A DNA stretch of 64,000 nt, from positions 62,001 through 126,000 of the forward strand of contig NZ_BOOH01000016.1 of the NCBI RefSeq assembly GCF_016863135.1. Reading direction: 5' to 3'. Numbering within the stretch: position 1 is the first letter of the stretch; the number at the start of each line of letters is the position of its first letter. Of the stretch, positions 1 through 9,080 are shown piece after piece. The position numbers and the translations under genes were made by a program. The stretch comes from Planobispora longispora. Lineage in GTDB: Bacteria > Actinomycetota > Actinomycetes > Streptosporangiales > Streptosporangiaceae. The notes below the pieces were generated by a model, which worked only from the letters and a program-made list of their open reading frames with translations, had not been told where the DNA came from and did not search any database.

Positions 1-577
1 TGAGCCCGAAGATGAGGCCGGACATGACCATGAGCACGGCGATGCCCTGGTCGTCGGCTCCGAAGGCCTTCCTGAGCAGGTAGCCGACGCCCACGCCGAC
101 GAAGGTCAGCACGGTGCCCGAGGTCGGGGTGACCGCGTTGGCCACCATCAGCCGGTCGGACGGGACGACGTGCGGGAGCGAGGCTCCCAGCGCGGCCAGG
201 AAGAAGCGGTTCACGCCGAGCACGCACAGCGCGGCGGCGTAGAAGATCCAGTCGGGCACGCCGGCGAGGAGCAGGGCCCCGGTGGCCAGCAGCAGCGTGC
301 CGCGGATCAGCGGCGCGACGACCAGGATCTGCCGCCGGGACCAGCGGTCGATGAAAACGCCTGCGAACGGTCCGAGGACGGAGTACGGCAGAAGCAGTAC
401 GGCCAGGCCCGCGGCGATCTGGACGGCGCTGGTGCTCTTCTCCGGGCTGAAGAAGGCGAACCCGCCCACCGCGAACTGGAAGATCCCGTCGGAGAACTGC
501 GAGACCAGGCGGGTGCTGTACAGCCGCCGGAAGTCCCGCCCCCGCAGGACCACACGCAGATCGGATACGAACGACAC
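1..577 (-). CDS. MFS transporter, N-terminal part (runs off the window)
   Basis: The minus-strand frame opens at a GTG at 577 and is still open at base 1, giving about 192 residues. An in-frame TAG at 587-589 leaves this GTG as the only possible upstream start. The N-terminus reads VSFVSDLRVVLRGRDFRRLY and is followed by several hydrophobic segments. The stretch LLPYSVLGPFAGVFIDRWSR matches the loop 2-3 signature (GxxxDRxxRR type) of the major facilitator superfamily. It is probably an inner-membrane drug or metabolite exporter; the substrate cannot be inferred. It is divergent from idi, with about 145 bp between the two starts. Confidence 0.8.
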   Translation of the reverse strand, partial: MSFVSDLRVVLRGRDFRRLYSTRLVSQFSDGIFQFAVGGFAFFSPEKSTSAVQIAAGLAVLLLPYSVLGPFAGVFIDRWSRRQILVVAPLIRGTLLLATGALLLAGVPDWIFYAAALCVLGVNRFFLAALGASLPHVVPSDRLMVANAVTPTSGTVLTFVGVGVGYLLRKAFGADDQGIAVLMVMSGLIFGL

Positions 578-723
578 TCGCCCAGCCTATGCGTGCCGAT
601 CCCGATCACAGCATCGGGAACATCCCTGATATCTCAAATGACCTGAAACGACATATCCGGATCTTTCATAACCTATCGCCGATCAGGTGTGGTGAGCAGA
701 CATGATCACGTACCCTCGGTCGA

Positions 724-1305
724 GTGACACCTGATGAGCACGTCGTCCTTGTCGACACCGACGGAAACGCGATCGGCACGGCGCCCAAGGCGGCGGTGCA
801 CGGCACCGACACGCCGCTCCACCTCGCCTTCTCCAGTTACGTGTTCGACGAGAACGGCAGAGTGCTGCTCAGCAGGCGTGCCTTGCACAAACTCACCTGG
901 CCGGGCGTGTGGACCAACAGCTGCTGCGGCCACCCCCTGCCCGGCGAGTCGCTCCCGGACGCGGTGATCCGCCGCCTCTCCTACGAGCTGGGTCTCCAGG
1001 TCGACCGGGTGGACCTGCTGCTGCCCCGCTTCTCCTACCGGGCGGTCATGGACAACGGCATCGTCGAGCGCGAGCTCTGCCCGGTCTACCGGGCCGTCGT
1101 CTCGGCCGAGGCGGCGCCCAACGCCGACGAGGTCGACGACGTGCGCTGGATGCCCTGGAAGGAGTTCGCCGACGACGTGCTCCACAACGACATGGCGATC
1201 TCCCCCTGGTGCCGCGAACAGCTCTCCCACCTCGACGACCTCGGCTCCGACCCCCTCCTGTGGCCCGTCGCCAGCCCCGCCGACCTCCCTCCCGCCGCCC
1301 GCTGA
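724..1305 (+). CDS. idi: Isopentenyl-diphosphate delta-isomerase (type I)
   Basis: This 193-residue Nudix-fold enzyme interconverts isopentenyl and dimethylallyl diphosphate and so supplies both C5 units for cytosolic isoprenoid synthesis (menaquinone, undecaprenyl-PP, carotenoids). The catalytic Cys lies in TNSCCGHP (residues 64-71; Cys68 aligns with Cys67 of the E. coli enzyme). The metal and acid residues lie in NGIVERELCPVY (Glu115, Glu117). The Nudix-like helix reads GESLPDAVIRRLSYELG. Length matches the family. The start is a GTG at 724. It is transcribed alone, with no mevalonate genes next to it. Confidence 0.95.
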   Translation: MTPDEHVVLVDTDGNAIGTAPKAAVHGTDTPLHLAFSSYVFDENGRVLLSRRALHKLTWPGVWTNSCCGHPLPGESLPDAVIRRLSYELGLQVDRVDLLLPRFSYRAVMDNGIVERELCPVYRAVVSAEAAPNADEVDDVRWMPWKEFADDVLHNDMAISPWCREQLSHLDDLGSDPLLWPVASPADLPPAAR

Positions 1306-1387
1306 CCCGTCCCATCCCGTCCGGGGCGGGCAAAGGCGAGAGCCCTCCGCCCGGGGTGGACGAAGGGCTCGGGGGTGAGGGGAGCGG

Positions 1388-2467
1388 TCAGCGCTCGACC
1401 TCGCCGCGGATGAACTTCTCGACGTACTCGCGGGCCTCGTCGTCGGAGTACTGCTCCGGCGGGGACTTCATGAAGTAGGAGGAGGCCGAGAGGATCGGGC
1501 CGGCGATGCCGCGGTCGAGGGCGATCTTGGCGGCGCGGACGGCGTCGATGATGATGCCGGCGGAGTTGGGGGAGTCCCACACCTCCAGCTTGTACTCCAG
1601 GTTCAGCGGGGTGTCGCCGAAGGAGCGGCCCTCCAGGCGGACGTAGGCCCACTTGCGGTCGTCCAGCCACGGCACGTGGTCGGACGGGCCGATGTGCACG
1701 TCGGCCTTGCCCATCTCGTGCGGGATCTGCGAGGTGACCGACTGGGTCTTGGAGATCTTCTTGGACTGCAGGCGCTTGCGCTCCAGCATGTTCATGAAGT
1801 CCATGTTCCCGCCGAAGTTGAGCTGGTAGGTGCGGAGCAGCTCGACACCGCGGTCCTCGAACAGCTTGGCCATCACCCGGTGCGTGATGGTCGCTCCGAC
1901 CTGGGACTTGATGTCGTCGCCGACGATCGGCACCCCGGCCTCGGTGAACTTCTCCGCCCAGACCGGGTCGGAGGCGATGAACACCGGCAGCGCGTTGACG
2001 AAGGCGACCTTGGCGTCGACGGCGCACTGGGCGTAGAAGCGGTCGGCCTCCTCCGAGCCCACCGGCAGGTAGGACACCAGCACGTCCACCTGCTTGTCCT
2101 TCAGCACCTGGACCACGTCGACCGGGGCCTCGTCGGACTCCTCGATCATCTCGCGGTAGAACTCACCCAGACCGTCGAAGGTGTGGCCGCGCTGCACGAT
2201 GACGCCGGTCGGCGGCACGTCGCAGATCTTGATGGTGTTGTTCTCCGAGGCGACGATGGCCTCGGACAGGTCGCGGCCGACCTTCTTGGCGTCGACGTCG
2301 AAGGCGGCGACGAACTCGACGTCGCCGACGTGGTAGTCGCCGAACTTGACGTGCATCAGGCCCGGCACCCGGGTGTCGGGGTCGGCGTCCTTGTAGTAGT
2401 GCACCCCCTGCACCAGCGACGTGGCACAGTTGCCCACACCGACAATGGCTACGCGCACCGAACCCAT
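1388..2467 (-). CDS. ino1: Inositol-3-phosphate synthase
   Basis: A 359-residue protein of the actinobacterial myo-inositol-1-phosphate synthase family, which converts glucose-6-phosphate to inositol-3-phosphate with NAD as internal redox cofactor. Inositol feeds phosphatidylinositol and mycothiol synthesis. The N-terminal Rossmann motif is [18 protein letters not shown]. The family-conserved blocks [11 protein letters not shown] and [12 protein letters not shown] are both visible. The gene lies 27 bp downstream of the padR-like gene on the same strand, so the two are probably cotranscribed and share the operator at 3184-3230. Confidence 0.95.
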   Translation of the reverse strand: MGSVRVAIVGVGNCATSLVQGVHYYKDADPDTRVPGLMHVKFGDYHVGDVEFVAAFDVDAKKVGRDLSEAIVASENNTIKICDVPPTGVIVQRGHTFDGLGEFYREMIEESDEAPVDVVQVLKDKQVDVLVSYLPVGSEEADRFYAQCAVDAKVAFVNALPVFIASDPVWAEKFTEAGVPIVGDDIKSQVGATITHRVMAKLFEDRGVELLRTYQLNFGGNMDFMNMLERKRLQSKKISKTQSVTSQIPHEMGKADVHIGPSDHVPWLDDRKWAYVRLEGRSFGDTPLNLEYKLEVWDSPNSAGIIIDAVRAAKIALDRGIAGPILSASSYFMKSPPEQYSDDEAREYVEKFIRGEVER

Positions 2468-2494
2468 GGCACTCGCTCCCCTTTGTTCTAATCG

Positions 2495-3160
2495 TCAGTT
2501 GTCTTCCGGGGCGGACTGCCGACCCGGCGTATCGTCTCCGGACGCGGACGTCCGGGAAGTTCCTTCGTGTACGGCCGGCTGCCCGCCGCCCGCCTCGCCC
2601 GCCGCGGACCCCTGCCGCTCCGTCGCGATCAGCTCGTTGAGCCACCGCACCTCGCGCTCGACCGATTCCAGGCCGTGGCGCTGGAGCTCCAGGGTGTAGC
2701 TGTCCAGCCTCTCCCGGGTGCGGGCGAGGGCCGTGCGGACGCTGTCGAGCCGCTCCTCCAGCCGGCTGCGCCGTCCTTCGAGGATGCGCAGGCGCACCTC
2801 CGCCTCGGTGTGCCGGAAGAAGGCGAAGTGGATGCCGAAGCTCTCGTCCTCCCAGGCCGACGGGCCGGCCTGGGTGAGGAGCTCCTGGAGCCGCTCCTTC
2901 CCCTCCGCGGTCAGCCGGTAGACGATCTTCGATCGGCGGCCGGTGAGGGGGACCGCGCTCTCGGCAGGAGGCTCCTCTTCCGCGATGAGTCCGTCGGCCA
3001 GCAGCTGGCGCAGGCAGGGGTAGAGCGACCCGTAGGAGAACGCGCGGAACATGCCGAGCAGGGCGTTGAGACGTTTGCGCAGCTCATAGCCGTGTAGCGG
3101 GGTCTCGTGCAGCGACCCGAGCACAGCGAGTTCCAGCACGCCACCGCGTCCACCGGCCAC
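2495..3160 (-). CDS. PadR-family transcriptional regulator upstream of ino1
   Basis: 221 residues. The N-terminal winged helix begins LELAVLGSLHETPLHGYELR and continues into FRAFSYGSLYPCLRQL, the PadR recognition-helix region. The C-terminal half (residues ~105-190) is a predicted coiled coil (RSRLEERLDSVRTALARTRERLDS) for dimerisation. The start is a GTG at 3160; an internal GTG at 3139 is possible but would remove residues preceding the helix. The tandem palindrome at 3184-3230, just upstream, is the likely operator, implying autoregulation and control of ino1. The ligand is unknown. Confidence 0.9.
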   Translation of the reverse strand: MAGGRGGVLELAVLGSLHETPLHGYELRKRLNALLGMFRAFSYGSLYPCLRQLLADGLIAEEEPPAESAVPLTGRRSKIVYRLTAEGKERLQELLTQAGPSAWEDESFGIHFAFFRHTEAEVRLRILEGRRSRLEERLDSVRTALARTRERLDSYTLELQRHGLESVEREVRWLNELIATERQGSAAGEAGGGQPAVHEGTSRTSASGDDTPGRQSAPEDN

Positions 3161-3183
3161 TGGAAACCACCACCTCTCGCGTC

Positions 3184-3230
3184 GATGTATCGAGCCGATA
3201 CATCTGGAGGATACGTCGATCCGACATATC
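3184..3230. promoter_or_regulatory. Tandem PadR-type operator upstream of padR-ino1
   Basis: Two inverted repeats lie in tandem. The first is perfect: arms gatgtatcg (3184-3192) and cgatacatc (3196-3204) around a 3-nt centre. The second has arms gatacgtcg (3210-3218) and cgacatatc (3222-3230), one mismatch, also with a 3-nt centre. Centres are 26 bp apart, about 2.5 helical turns. The ATGT...ACAT core in the first site is the published type of PadR box. The sites lie 24-70 bp upstream of the padR start; binding is inferred. Confidence 0.7.
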
Positions 3231-3314
3231 GCTGCAATCGCAACTTTCCCAAGAGGTTGGGGGCAAACGTGAAAAAGCCGTAGTGTGGCGCCTATGTGGT
3301 CACAAGGAGCGGGA

Positions 3315-3470
3315 GTGAGCTCTGACTCACACGCGCCCGTGACCCATTGCGAATACGGGGAATTCCACGTTCGTGAGGGAGAGGTCTGCCAAGGTTGCTC
3401 CCGAAGCCAGCAGACGGTCTCGGCCGTCCATGGGAACGGAGATCCCCCAGAACAGGTCGGCTACCAGTGA
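3315..3470 (+). CDS. Small putative zinc-binding protein (51 aa)
   Basis: A short reading frame with GTG start at 3315 preceded by AAGGAG at a good distance (5-6 nt). The sequence contains CEYGEFHVREGEVCQGC, a C-x5-H-x6-C-x2-C arrangement that could bind one zinc ion. The rest is polar and has no membrane segment. Third-position GC is lower than in the neighbours, which weakens the case. It sits between the padR operator and the penicillin-binding protein gene, 68 bp before the latter, and could be its leader gene. I do not recognise a named family. Confidence 0.45.
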   Translation: MSSDSHAPVTHCEYGEFHVREGEVCQGCSRSQQTVSAVHGNGDPPEQVGYQ

Positions 3471-3538
3471 ACCAAGGCGCTGAGATCTCCGGGCATCCGG
3501 AGGTAATCTCACCCGCCTGCACACCGTTGTAGAACCTG

Positions 3539-6454
3539 ATGACCGAACGAGGACGCGTGAGTTACAGCAACAGCTATGACCCGGAGCCGGGCAGGGGTCA
3601 GCAGAGCCCTGACGGATCGGCTCGCTCGGGGCGGCGCCGTCGCTCGAACCCAGGAGCCGCTCCCCGTACCGTCCCCCCGTTCCCGGCGGCCCAAACCGGT
3701 GACGTGAGCCGGGGGGCTCCCCAGGGACGGCCGCAGGGGCACGGTCCCCGCCTCGCAGGTCCCGTCCCCCCGCAGGGGACGGTTCCGGGCCCCCGGCCCG
3801 GTCAGGTCCCCGCGCCCCGCCCGGGCGCGGGTCCCGACCCGCGGCAGGGGGCGGCCCCCGGCAGGCGGCCGGGACAGGACGGGCCGCAGCAGCGGGACAC
3901 GGATCCCACGAGACGCCGTGCCGAGGCGGCCTTCGAGGACACCCAGGCCATGCTCGCCTCGCAGGCGGGCGGGGGCCGTCCCCCGGGCTCCGGCGCAGGT
4001 GACGCCGGAGGCGGGCGCGGGCGGGGCGGGCGCGGTCCCGGAGGATCCGGGGGACGCGGGGGTCCGGGCGGCCCCGGCGGCTCCAACGGCCCCGGTGGCT
4101 CCAACGGCCCCGGTGGCTCCAACGGCCCCGGCGGCTCCAACGGCCCCGGCGGTCCCGAGGGGCCCGGCGGTTCCCGCAGGAAGCCGGCGCGCAGGCAGGG
4201 CTGGAAGCGCTTCGTGCCCAGCTGGAAGCTGGTGATGGCGAGCGGGGCCGTCCTCGCCGCGGGCGTCTTCGGCATGATCGCCGTGGCCTACGCGAACACG
4301 CCCGTCCCCACGACCAAGAAGGCCGACACGGACGACCGCGGAAGCATCATCTACTACCGGGACGGCAAGACCGTGCTCGCCCGGATGGGCGTCAAGCGCG
4401 TCCCGGTGACCATCGACAAGATTCCGGTACACGTCCAGGACGCGGTGATCGCGGCGGAGAACCGCAGCTTCCGCGATGACGGCGGCATCGACTTCTCCGG
4501 CATGGCCCGGTCGGTCTGGAGCACCCTCAGCGGTGCCCAGGTGCAGGGCGCCTCGACGATCACCCAGCAGTACGTCCGCAACTACTACGAGGGCATCAGC
4601 AAGGACGTCTCGATCCAGCGGAAGATCAAGGAGATCTTCGTCGCGGTCAAGGTCAGCCGGGAGCTGGACAAGGGAGAGATCCTCACCCGCTACCTCAACA
4701 CCATCTACTTCGGCCAGGGCGCCTACGGCATCCAGGCCGCGGCCACGACCTTCTTCGGCAAGGACGTCTGGGACCTGACCGTCCCCGAGGCCGCCTACCT
4801 CGCGGGCCGCATCCAGAACCCCGGCCGGTTCGACGCGCTGGAGGGCGACAAGAACTTCGCCGCCACCAAGGAGCGCTACGCCTACGTGCTCGACGGCATG
4901 GCGACGATGAACTCCGCCGCCTACGACAAGTTCAAGAGCACCCCGTTCGAGAAGCTGAAGTTCAGGAAGATCGAGATCAAGGAGATCAACCGAGGTCTCC
5001 GGGGATACATGCTCGACATCGTGCTGCGGGAGCTGGAGAGCCGGGGCATCAGCGAGGAGATGCTGGACACCCAGGGGCTCCGGGTCGTCACGACCTTCGA
5101 CAAGGAGATGATGCTCCAGGCCAAGAAGGTGGTGAACGCCAAGACCAAGGGCCTGGATCCCACCATCCACGCCACGGTCGCCTCGGTCGATCCCAAGAAC
5201 GGCCGGGTGCTCGCCTTCTACAGCGGCGACGACTTCATCAACTCCTCCTTCAACCGCGCCTTCGACTCCACCAAGCAGGCCGCCTCCGCCTTCAAGCCGT
5301 ACGTCCTGGCCGCCTGGCTGGAGGCCGGGCACTCCCTGGAGAGTTACGTCGACGGCAAGAGCCCCATCAAGATGCCGGGGACCACGCCGATCCAGAACGC
5401 GGGCAACCAGAGCTTCGGCGCGATCAACATGGTCAAGGCCATGGCCAGCTCGGTGAACACGGTCTTCGTCCAGATGGGCGAGGTCGTCACCCTGCAGGAG
5501 GTGGCCAGGATCGCCAAGGAGGCCGGGGTCGGCGAGCGCGCCAAGTTCAACTCCATCTACGGCGGCAAGAACGGCGTCGACTACGCCGTCGACGAGCAGA
5601 AGTACCAGGTCACCATCGGCAGCGCCTCGGTCACCGCGGTCGAGCAGGCCGCCGGTTACTCGATCTTCGCCAACGAGGGCAAGCACGTTCCCTGGCACAC
5701 CGTCAAGGAAGTGAAGAAGCTCGACGGCTCGCTCATGCTGCCCGAGCTGCGCAACGAGCAGCAGGTCATCAGCCCCGACTCGGCCGCGGACGCGACCTAC
5801 GCCATGCAGGCCGTGGTCAAGGGCGGCACCGGCGGCGCCGCCAACCTGGGCACGCGCCCGGTGGCCGGCAAGACCGGCACCAACAACGGCTACAAGGACG
5901 CCTGGTTCGTCGGCTACACCCCGCAGCTCGTCACCGCGGTGGGCATGTCCAAGGACGTGCCGTACACCATGGACGGCAAGCGCAAGGTGAAGGTGAACAA
6001 GTACGGCCTGCCGAAGGACGGGAAGGCGAAGGTGATCTGGAAGGAAGAGGAGATGCCCGCCTTCATCGGCGGTGGCGGCACTCCGACCCAGATCTGGCAC
6101 GACTACATGGCCCTCGCCACGGCCAAGGACGAGGTCGTCCAGTTCCCGACGAAGGCCGGCGTCGGCATTCCGAAGAACCTGGCCACGCCCAAGCCGACGC
6201 CGACGCCGACGGTCCCCGACCCGGACGACACCGAGAACCCCAGCTTCGAGTGGCCCGACGACAACGGCGGGGGCGACGGCGGCGTCGGCCAGGAGCCCGA
6301 GGGCCGCGACTGCCTGCCCTGGGACGGCTCGTGCGACGCGCAGGGGCAGCAGGGCAACGGAAACGGCAACGGGCAGGGGAACGACGACGGCTTCGGCACC
6401 TCACCGGGCGCCGCGGTCATGCCCACCCCGACGCCGAGCGGCAGACGCCCCTGA
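3539..6454 (+). CDS. Class A penicillin-binding protein (transglycosylase/transpeptidase)
   Basis: 971 residues. A long Pro/Gly/Arg-rich cytoplasmic tail (1-~225, with a four-fold NGPGGS repeat) precedes one membrane anchor (~229-251). The GT51 domain follows, with [11 protein letters not shown] (catalytic Glu307) and GASTITQQ. The transpeptidase domain has SAFK (Ser583, Lys586), SVN (638-640) and KTG (778-780). The C-terminus is a Pro/Thr- then Gly/Asn-rich tail. It polymerises and cross-links peptidoglycan at the outer face of the membrane. The glycosyltransferase motif departs from the usual EDxxFxxHxG. Its stop overlaps the next gene's ATG by one base. A GTG at 3557 is an alternative start. 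Confidence 0.93.
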   Translation: MTERGRVSYSNSYDPEPGRGQQSPDGSARSGRRRRSNPGAAPRTVPPFPAAQTGDVSRGAPQGRPQGHGPRLAGPVPPQGTVPGPRPGQVPAPRPGAGPDPRQGAAPGRRPGQDGPQQRDTDPTRRRAEAAFEDTQAMLASQAGGGRPPGSGAGDAGGGRGRGGRGPGGSGGRGGPGGPGGSNGPGGSNGPGGSNGPGGSNGPGGPEGPGGSRRKPARRQGWKRFVPSWKLVMASGAVLAAGVFGMIAVAYANTPVPTTKKADTDDRGSIIYYRDGKTVLARMGVKRVPVTIDKIPVHVQDAVIAAENRSFRDDGGIDFSGMARSVWSTLSGAQVQGASTITQQYVRNYYEGISKDVSIQRKIKEIFVAVKVSRELDKGEILTRYLNTIYFGQGAYGIQAAATTFFGKDVWDLTVPEAAYLAGRIQNPGRFDALEGDKNFAATKERYAYVLDGMATMNSAAYDKFKSTPFEKLKFRKIEIKEINRGLRGYMLDIVLRELESRGISEEMLDTQGLRVVTTFDKEMMLQAKKVVNAKTKGLDPTIHATVASVDPKNGRVLAFYSGDDFINSSFNRAFDSTKQAASAFKPYVLAAWLEAGHSLESYVDGKSPIKMPGTTPIQNAGNQSFGAINMVKAMASSVNTVFVQMGEVVTLQEVARIAKEAGVGERAKFNSIYGGKNGVDYAVDEQKYQVTIGSASVTAVEQAAGYSIFANEGKHVPWHTVKEVKKLDGSLMLPELRNEQQVISPDSAADATYAMQAVVKGGTGGAANLGTRPVAGKTGTNNGYKDAWFVGYTPQLVTAVGMSKDVPYTMDGKRKVKVNKYGLPKDGKAKVIWKEEEMPAFIGGGGTPTQIWHDYMALATAKDEVVQFPTKAGVGIPKNLATPKPTPTPTVPDPDDTENPSFEWPDDNGGGDGGVGQEPEGRDCLPWDGSCDAQGQQGNGNGNGQGNDDGFGTSPGAAVMPTPTPSGRRP

Positions 6455-7770
6455 TGAAGAACATCGAGCGGGTCCGGACCCCGCTGTCCGACCTCGGCGC
6501 GCGCGCGGTGCCGTACGTGCCCCTGGCCCTGTTCGCGGGGCTGGGGGCGCTCCTCGCCTACCTGTGGAAGTGGCCGTGCCGCTTCGGGGCCGCCTGGAAC
6601 GACGGCACGCTGCAGTTCACGAACTTCTGTTACACCGACATCTATCCGCTGTGGTGGAACGAGAAGCTCAACGAGGGCAAGGTCCCCTACTTCGACTACC
6701 CGGTCGAGTATCCCGTCGGCATCGGCGGGATCATGGAGTTCTTCCGGCGGATCATCCCGGGTGACCCGGGGACCGCCGAGGCCGGGACGATGTTCTACGA
6801 CCTGACCGTGATCCTCATGGCGATCTGCCTGGTCGTCGGCGTGCTGATGATGGCCGCGCTGGCCGGTCCGGCCCGCCGCTGGGACGCGCTGTGGTACGCC
6901 CTGGCCCCCGCCCTGATCCTCACCGCCTACATCAACTGGGACCTGGCCGCCAACGCGCTCGCGCTGGGCGCGCTGCTCGCCTGGTCCAAGCGGCGGCAGT
7001 GGCTCGCCGGCGTGCTGCTGGGCCTGGCGATCGCCACGAAGTTCTACCCGCTGATGTTCCTCGGCCCGCTGTTCCTGCTGGCCTTGCGGACGGGCCGGTG
7101 GAAGCCGTTCGCGCAGACGCTCGCCGGCGCGGTCGGCGCCTGGCTGGTCGTCAACGTGCCGATCATGCTCTTCGCCTTCGACGGCTGGAAGCGGTTCTAC
7201 GTCTTCAGCCAGGAGCGCCCGGCCGACTGGGGCTCGGTCTGGTACTTCTTCCAGCAGAAGACCTGGCCGTTCGTCGGCGATCCCGAGCGGCTCGACACCT
7301 TGGGCATCCTGTCGCTCGGCGCGTTCTGCCTCGGGATCGCCGTGCTGACGCTGACGGCGCGGGACCGGCCCCGGCTGGCGCAGCTCTGCTTCCTCACGCT
7401 GGCCGCCTTCATGCTCACCAACAAGGTCTGGTCACCGCAGTACGTGCTGTGGCTGATCCCCTTCGCGGTGCTGGCCCGGCCGAACTGGAAGCCCATCGCC
7501 CTGTGGATGGTCGCCGAGTGCTGGTACTTCTTCGCGATCTGGCTCTATCTGGTCGGGCTCCAGGAGGGCAACGCGCACCTGGGCATCTCCGGTGACACCT
7601 ACTTCACCGCCGTGTGGGGACGGGCGATCACCATCCTGATCATGATGGCCTTCGTGGTGCGGGACATCCTGAAGCCCGACAAGGACGTGATCAGACAGGA
7701 CGGGACCGACGACCGGGCCGGCGGCGTCTTCGACGACGCGCCGGACCGGTTCCGGCTCGCGCTGACCTGA
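6454..7770 (+). CDS. Polytopic membrane glycosyltransferase, GT87/DUF2029-like
   Basis: The ATG at 6454 shares its A with the TGA of the penicillin-binding protein gene, so translation is probably coupled. The 438-residue product has about ten hydrophobic segments. An extracytoplasmic loop contains NDGTLQFTNFCYTDIYPLW and YFDYPVEYPVG; this YPVEYP block near the N-terminus is typical of actinobacterial GT87 proteins, which use polyprenyl-phosphate mannose in related genera. Here the acceptor is unknown. The upstream frame is open back to 6250, but that region overlaps PBP coding sequence and is not used. Its position suggests a role at the cell wall. Confidence 0.8.
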   Translation: MKNIERVRTPLSDLGARAVPYVPLALFAGLGALLAYLWKWPCRFGAAWNDGTLQFTNFCYTDIYPLWWNEKLNEGKVPYFDYPVEYPVGIGGIMEFFRRIIPGDPGTAEAGTMFYDLTVILMAICLVVGVLMMAALAGPARRWDALWYALAPALILTAYINWDLAANALALGALLAWSKRRQWLAGVLLGLAIATKFYPLMFLGPLFLLALRTGRWKPFAQTLAGAVGAWLVVNVPIMLFAFDGWKRFYVFSQERPADWGSVWYFFQQKTWPFVGDPERLDTLGILSLGAFCLGIAVLTLTARDRPRLAQLCFLTLAAFMLTNKVWSPQYVLWLIPFAVLARPNWKPIALWMVAECWYFFAIWLYLVGLQEGNAHLGISGDTYFTAVWGRAITILIMMAFVVRDILKPDKDVIRQDGTDDRAGGVFDDAPDRFRLALT

Positions 7771-7788
7771 TCGTCCGGGACGGGACGC

Positions 7789-8955
7789 ATGGCCGCCTCC
7801 ACCGAGCACGCGCGCGCCACCGGGCCCGAGCGGGAGCCGGGACCCGGGGCCGGGACGGCGCACGCCACCATGATGGAGGCGTTGCTGCTCTGGCTCTCCT
7901 CCCGCCTGGGAATCGTCGTCCTCGTTGTCGTGGGAGCCGCGGCCACGGCGAAGGGAGAGAGTGTTGCGCCGTTCGCGGAGCGCTGGAAGCACTGGGACGC
8001 CAGCCTGCTCATCACCATCGCCGAGCACGGCTACGGTGGCGACCCGGCCGGTGAGCCGGACAAGGGGCTGCCCGCCTTCTTCCCCGGCATGCCGCTGGCG
8101 CTGCGCGCGGTGAACCTGATCACGGGCGACTGGACGCTCGCCGGACTGCTCATCTCCTTCGTCGCGGGCGCGGTGGCGGTGGTCGCGCTGGCGCGGCTGG
8201 CGGAGTTCGAGGGGCCGCCCGGGGCCGGCTGGCGGGCGGTGCTGGCGCTGCTGCTCTGGCCGATGTCGGTGTTCCTGTTCGCGGGGTACAGCGAGTCGCT
8301 GTTCCTGGCCTTCGCGATCCCGGCCTGGCTGGCCGCCCGCAAGGGGAACTGGCCGATGGCCGCGGCGCTGGCGGCCGGCGCGTCCTGCATGCGCATCACC
8401 GGCCTGTTCCTGGCGCTGGCGCTGATCGTGGAGTTCGCCGTCCAGCGCCGGCCGGTACGGCAGGCGCCCTGGCTGCTCCTGCCGTTCCTGCCGCTGCTGG
8501 CCTACTCCGCCTACCAGTACGGCAGGACGGGCGACTGGCTGGCCTGGAAGCACGCGCAGGAGGCCGGCTGGGGCCGGACGCTGGTGTGGCCGTGGGAGTC
8601 GCTGGCGACCACGTGGCAGTCGGCCATGGCGGACGGGCAGTTCGCCTGGGCGTTCCGGATGGAGATCGCCGGGGCGGTCGTCGGGGTGACGCTCGTGCTG
8701 ATCCTGCTCTACCAGCGGCGGTGGAGCGAGTTCATCTACGTCGGGCTCCAGGTGGGAGCGCTGATGTGCTCGGCGTACTACCTGTCGATCCCGCGCTCGG
8801 CGCTGCTGTGGTGGCCGCTCTTCCTGCTCGCCGCCCGGATGAGCACCCCGGGACCGCGCTGGAGGACGGCGCTCATCGTCGCGTACGCGCTGGTCATAGG
8901 CCCGCTGATGGCCCTCAACGTCCTGACGTTCACCGACGGCGCCTGGGTGGGGTGA
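7789..8955 (+). CDS. Polytopic membrane mannosyltransferase-like protein (PIG-V type)
   Basis: 388 residues, starting at ATG 7789, 18 bp after the preceding stop and so in the same operon. About nine membrane segments. Residues ~65-105 contain WKHWDASLLITIAEHGY and GLPAFFPGMPL, the WD-x-Y...FFPxYP-like loop typical of PIG-V-related mannosyltransferases. VFLFAGYSESLFLAFAI fits the second conserved block. It probably transfers a sugar from a polyprenyl-phosphate donor on the outer membrane face. Acceptor and sugar are not visible from sequence. With the two upstream genes it forms a wall-polymer or glycoprotein cluster. Confidence 0.7.
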   Translation: MAASTEHARATGPEREPGPGAGTAHATMMEALLLWLSSRLGIVVLVVVGAAATAKGESVAPFAERWKHWDASLLITIAEHGYGGDPAGEPDKGLPAFFPGMPLALRAVNLITGDWTLAGLLISFVAGAVAVVALARLAEFEGPPGAGWRAVLALLLWPMSVFLFAGYSESLFLAFAIPAWLAARKGNWPMAAALAAGASCMRITGLFLALALIVEFAVQRRPVRQAPWLLLPFLPLLAYSAYQYGRTGDWLAWKHAQEAGWGRTLVWPWESLATTWQSAMADGQFAWAFRMEIAGAVVGVTLVLILLYQRRWSEFIYVGLQVGALMCSAYYLSIPRSALLWWPLFLLAARMSTPGPRWRTALIVAYALVIGPLMALNVLTFTDGAWVG

Positions 8956-8994
8956 CCGCCTTACCCCTTTCCCTGGGAAAGTAATCCAGGGAAG

Positions 8995-9044
8995 TTATCC
9001 ACAGCCTGGGGATTTCTCTCGGGTCTGTGGATAACTGTGGATAT
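8995..9044. promoter_or_regulatory. Cluster of three DnaA-box-like 9-mers
   Basis: TTATCCACA lies at 8995-9003 (+). TGTGGATAA at 9026-9034 is the exact reverse complement of the consensus. TGTGGATAT at 9036-9044 differs at one position. All three fall in the 125-bp gap between the convergent PIG-V-like and endonuclease IV genes. Consensus matches are visible directly; DnaA binding is inferred. No dnaA gene or AT-rich unwinding element is next to it, so this is not an obvious oriC. Confidence 0.6.
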
Positions 9045-9080
9045 CCCGGGATTGGCGGCCCTTCCCGAGAAAGGCAGAAC

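Noticed and set aside
3509-6100. An 863-codon minus-strand open frame
   Set aside because: Antisense to the penicillin-binding protein gene with intact catalytic motifs; no domain is visible in it.
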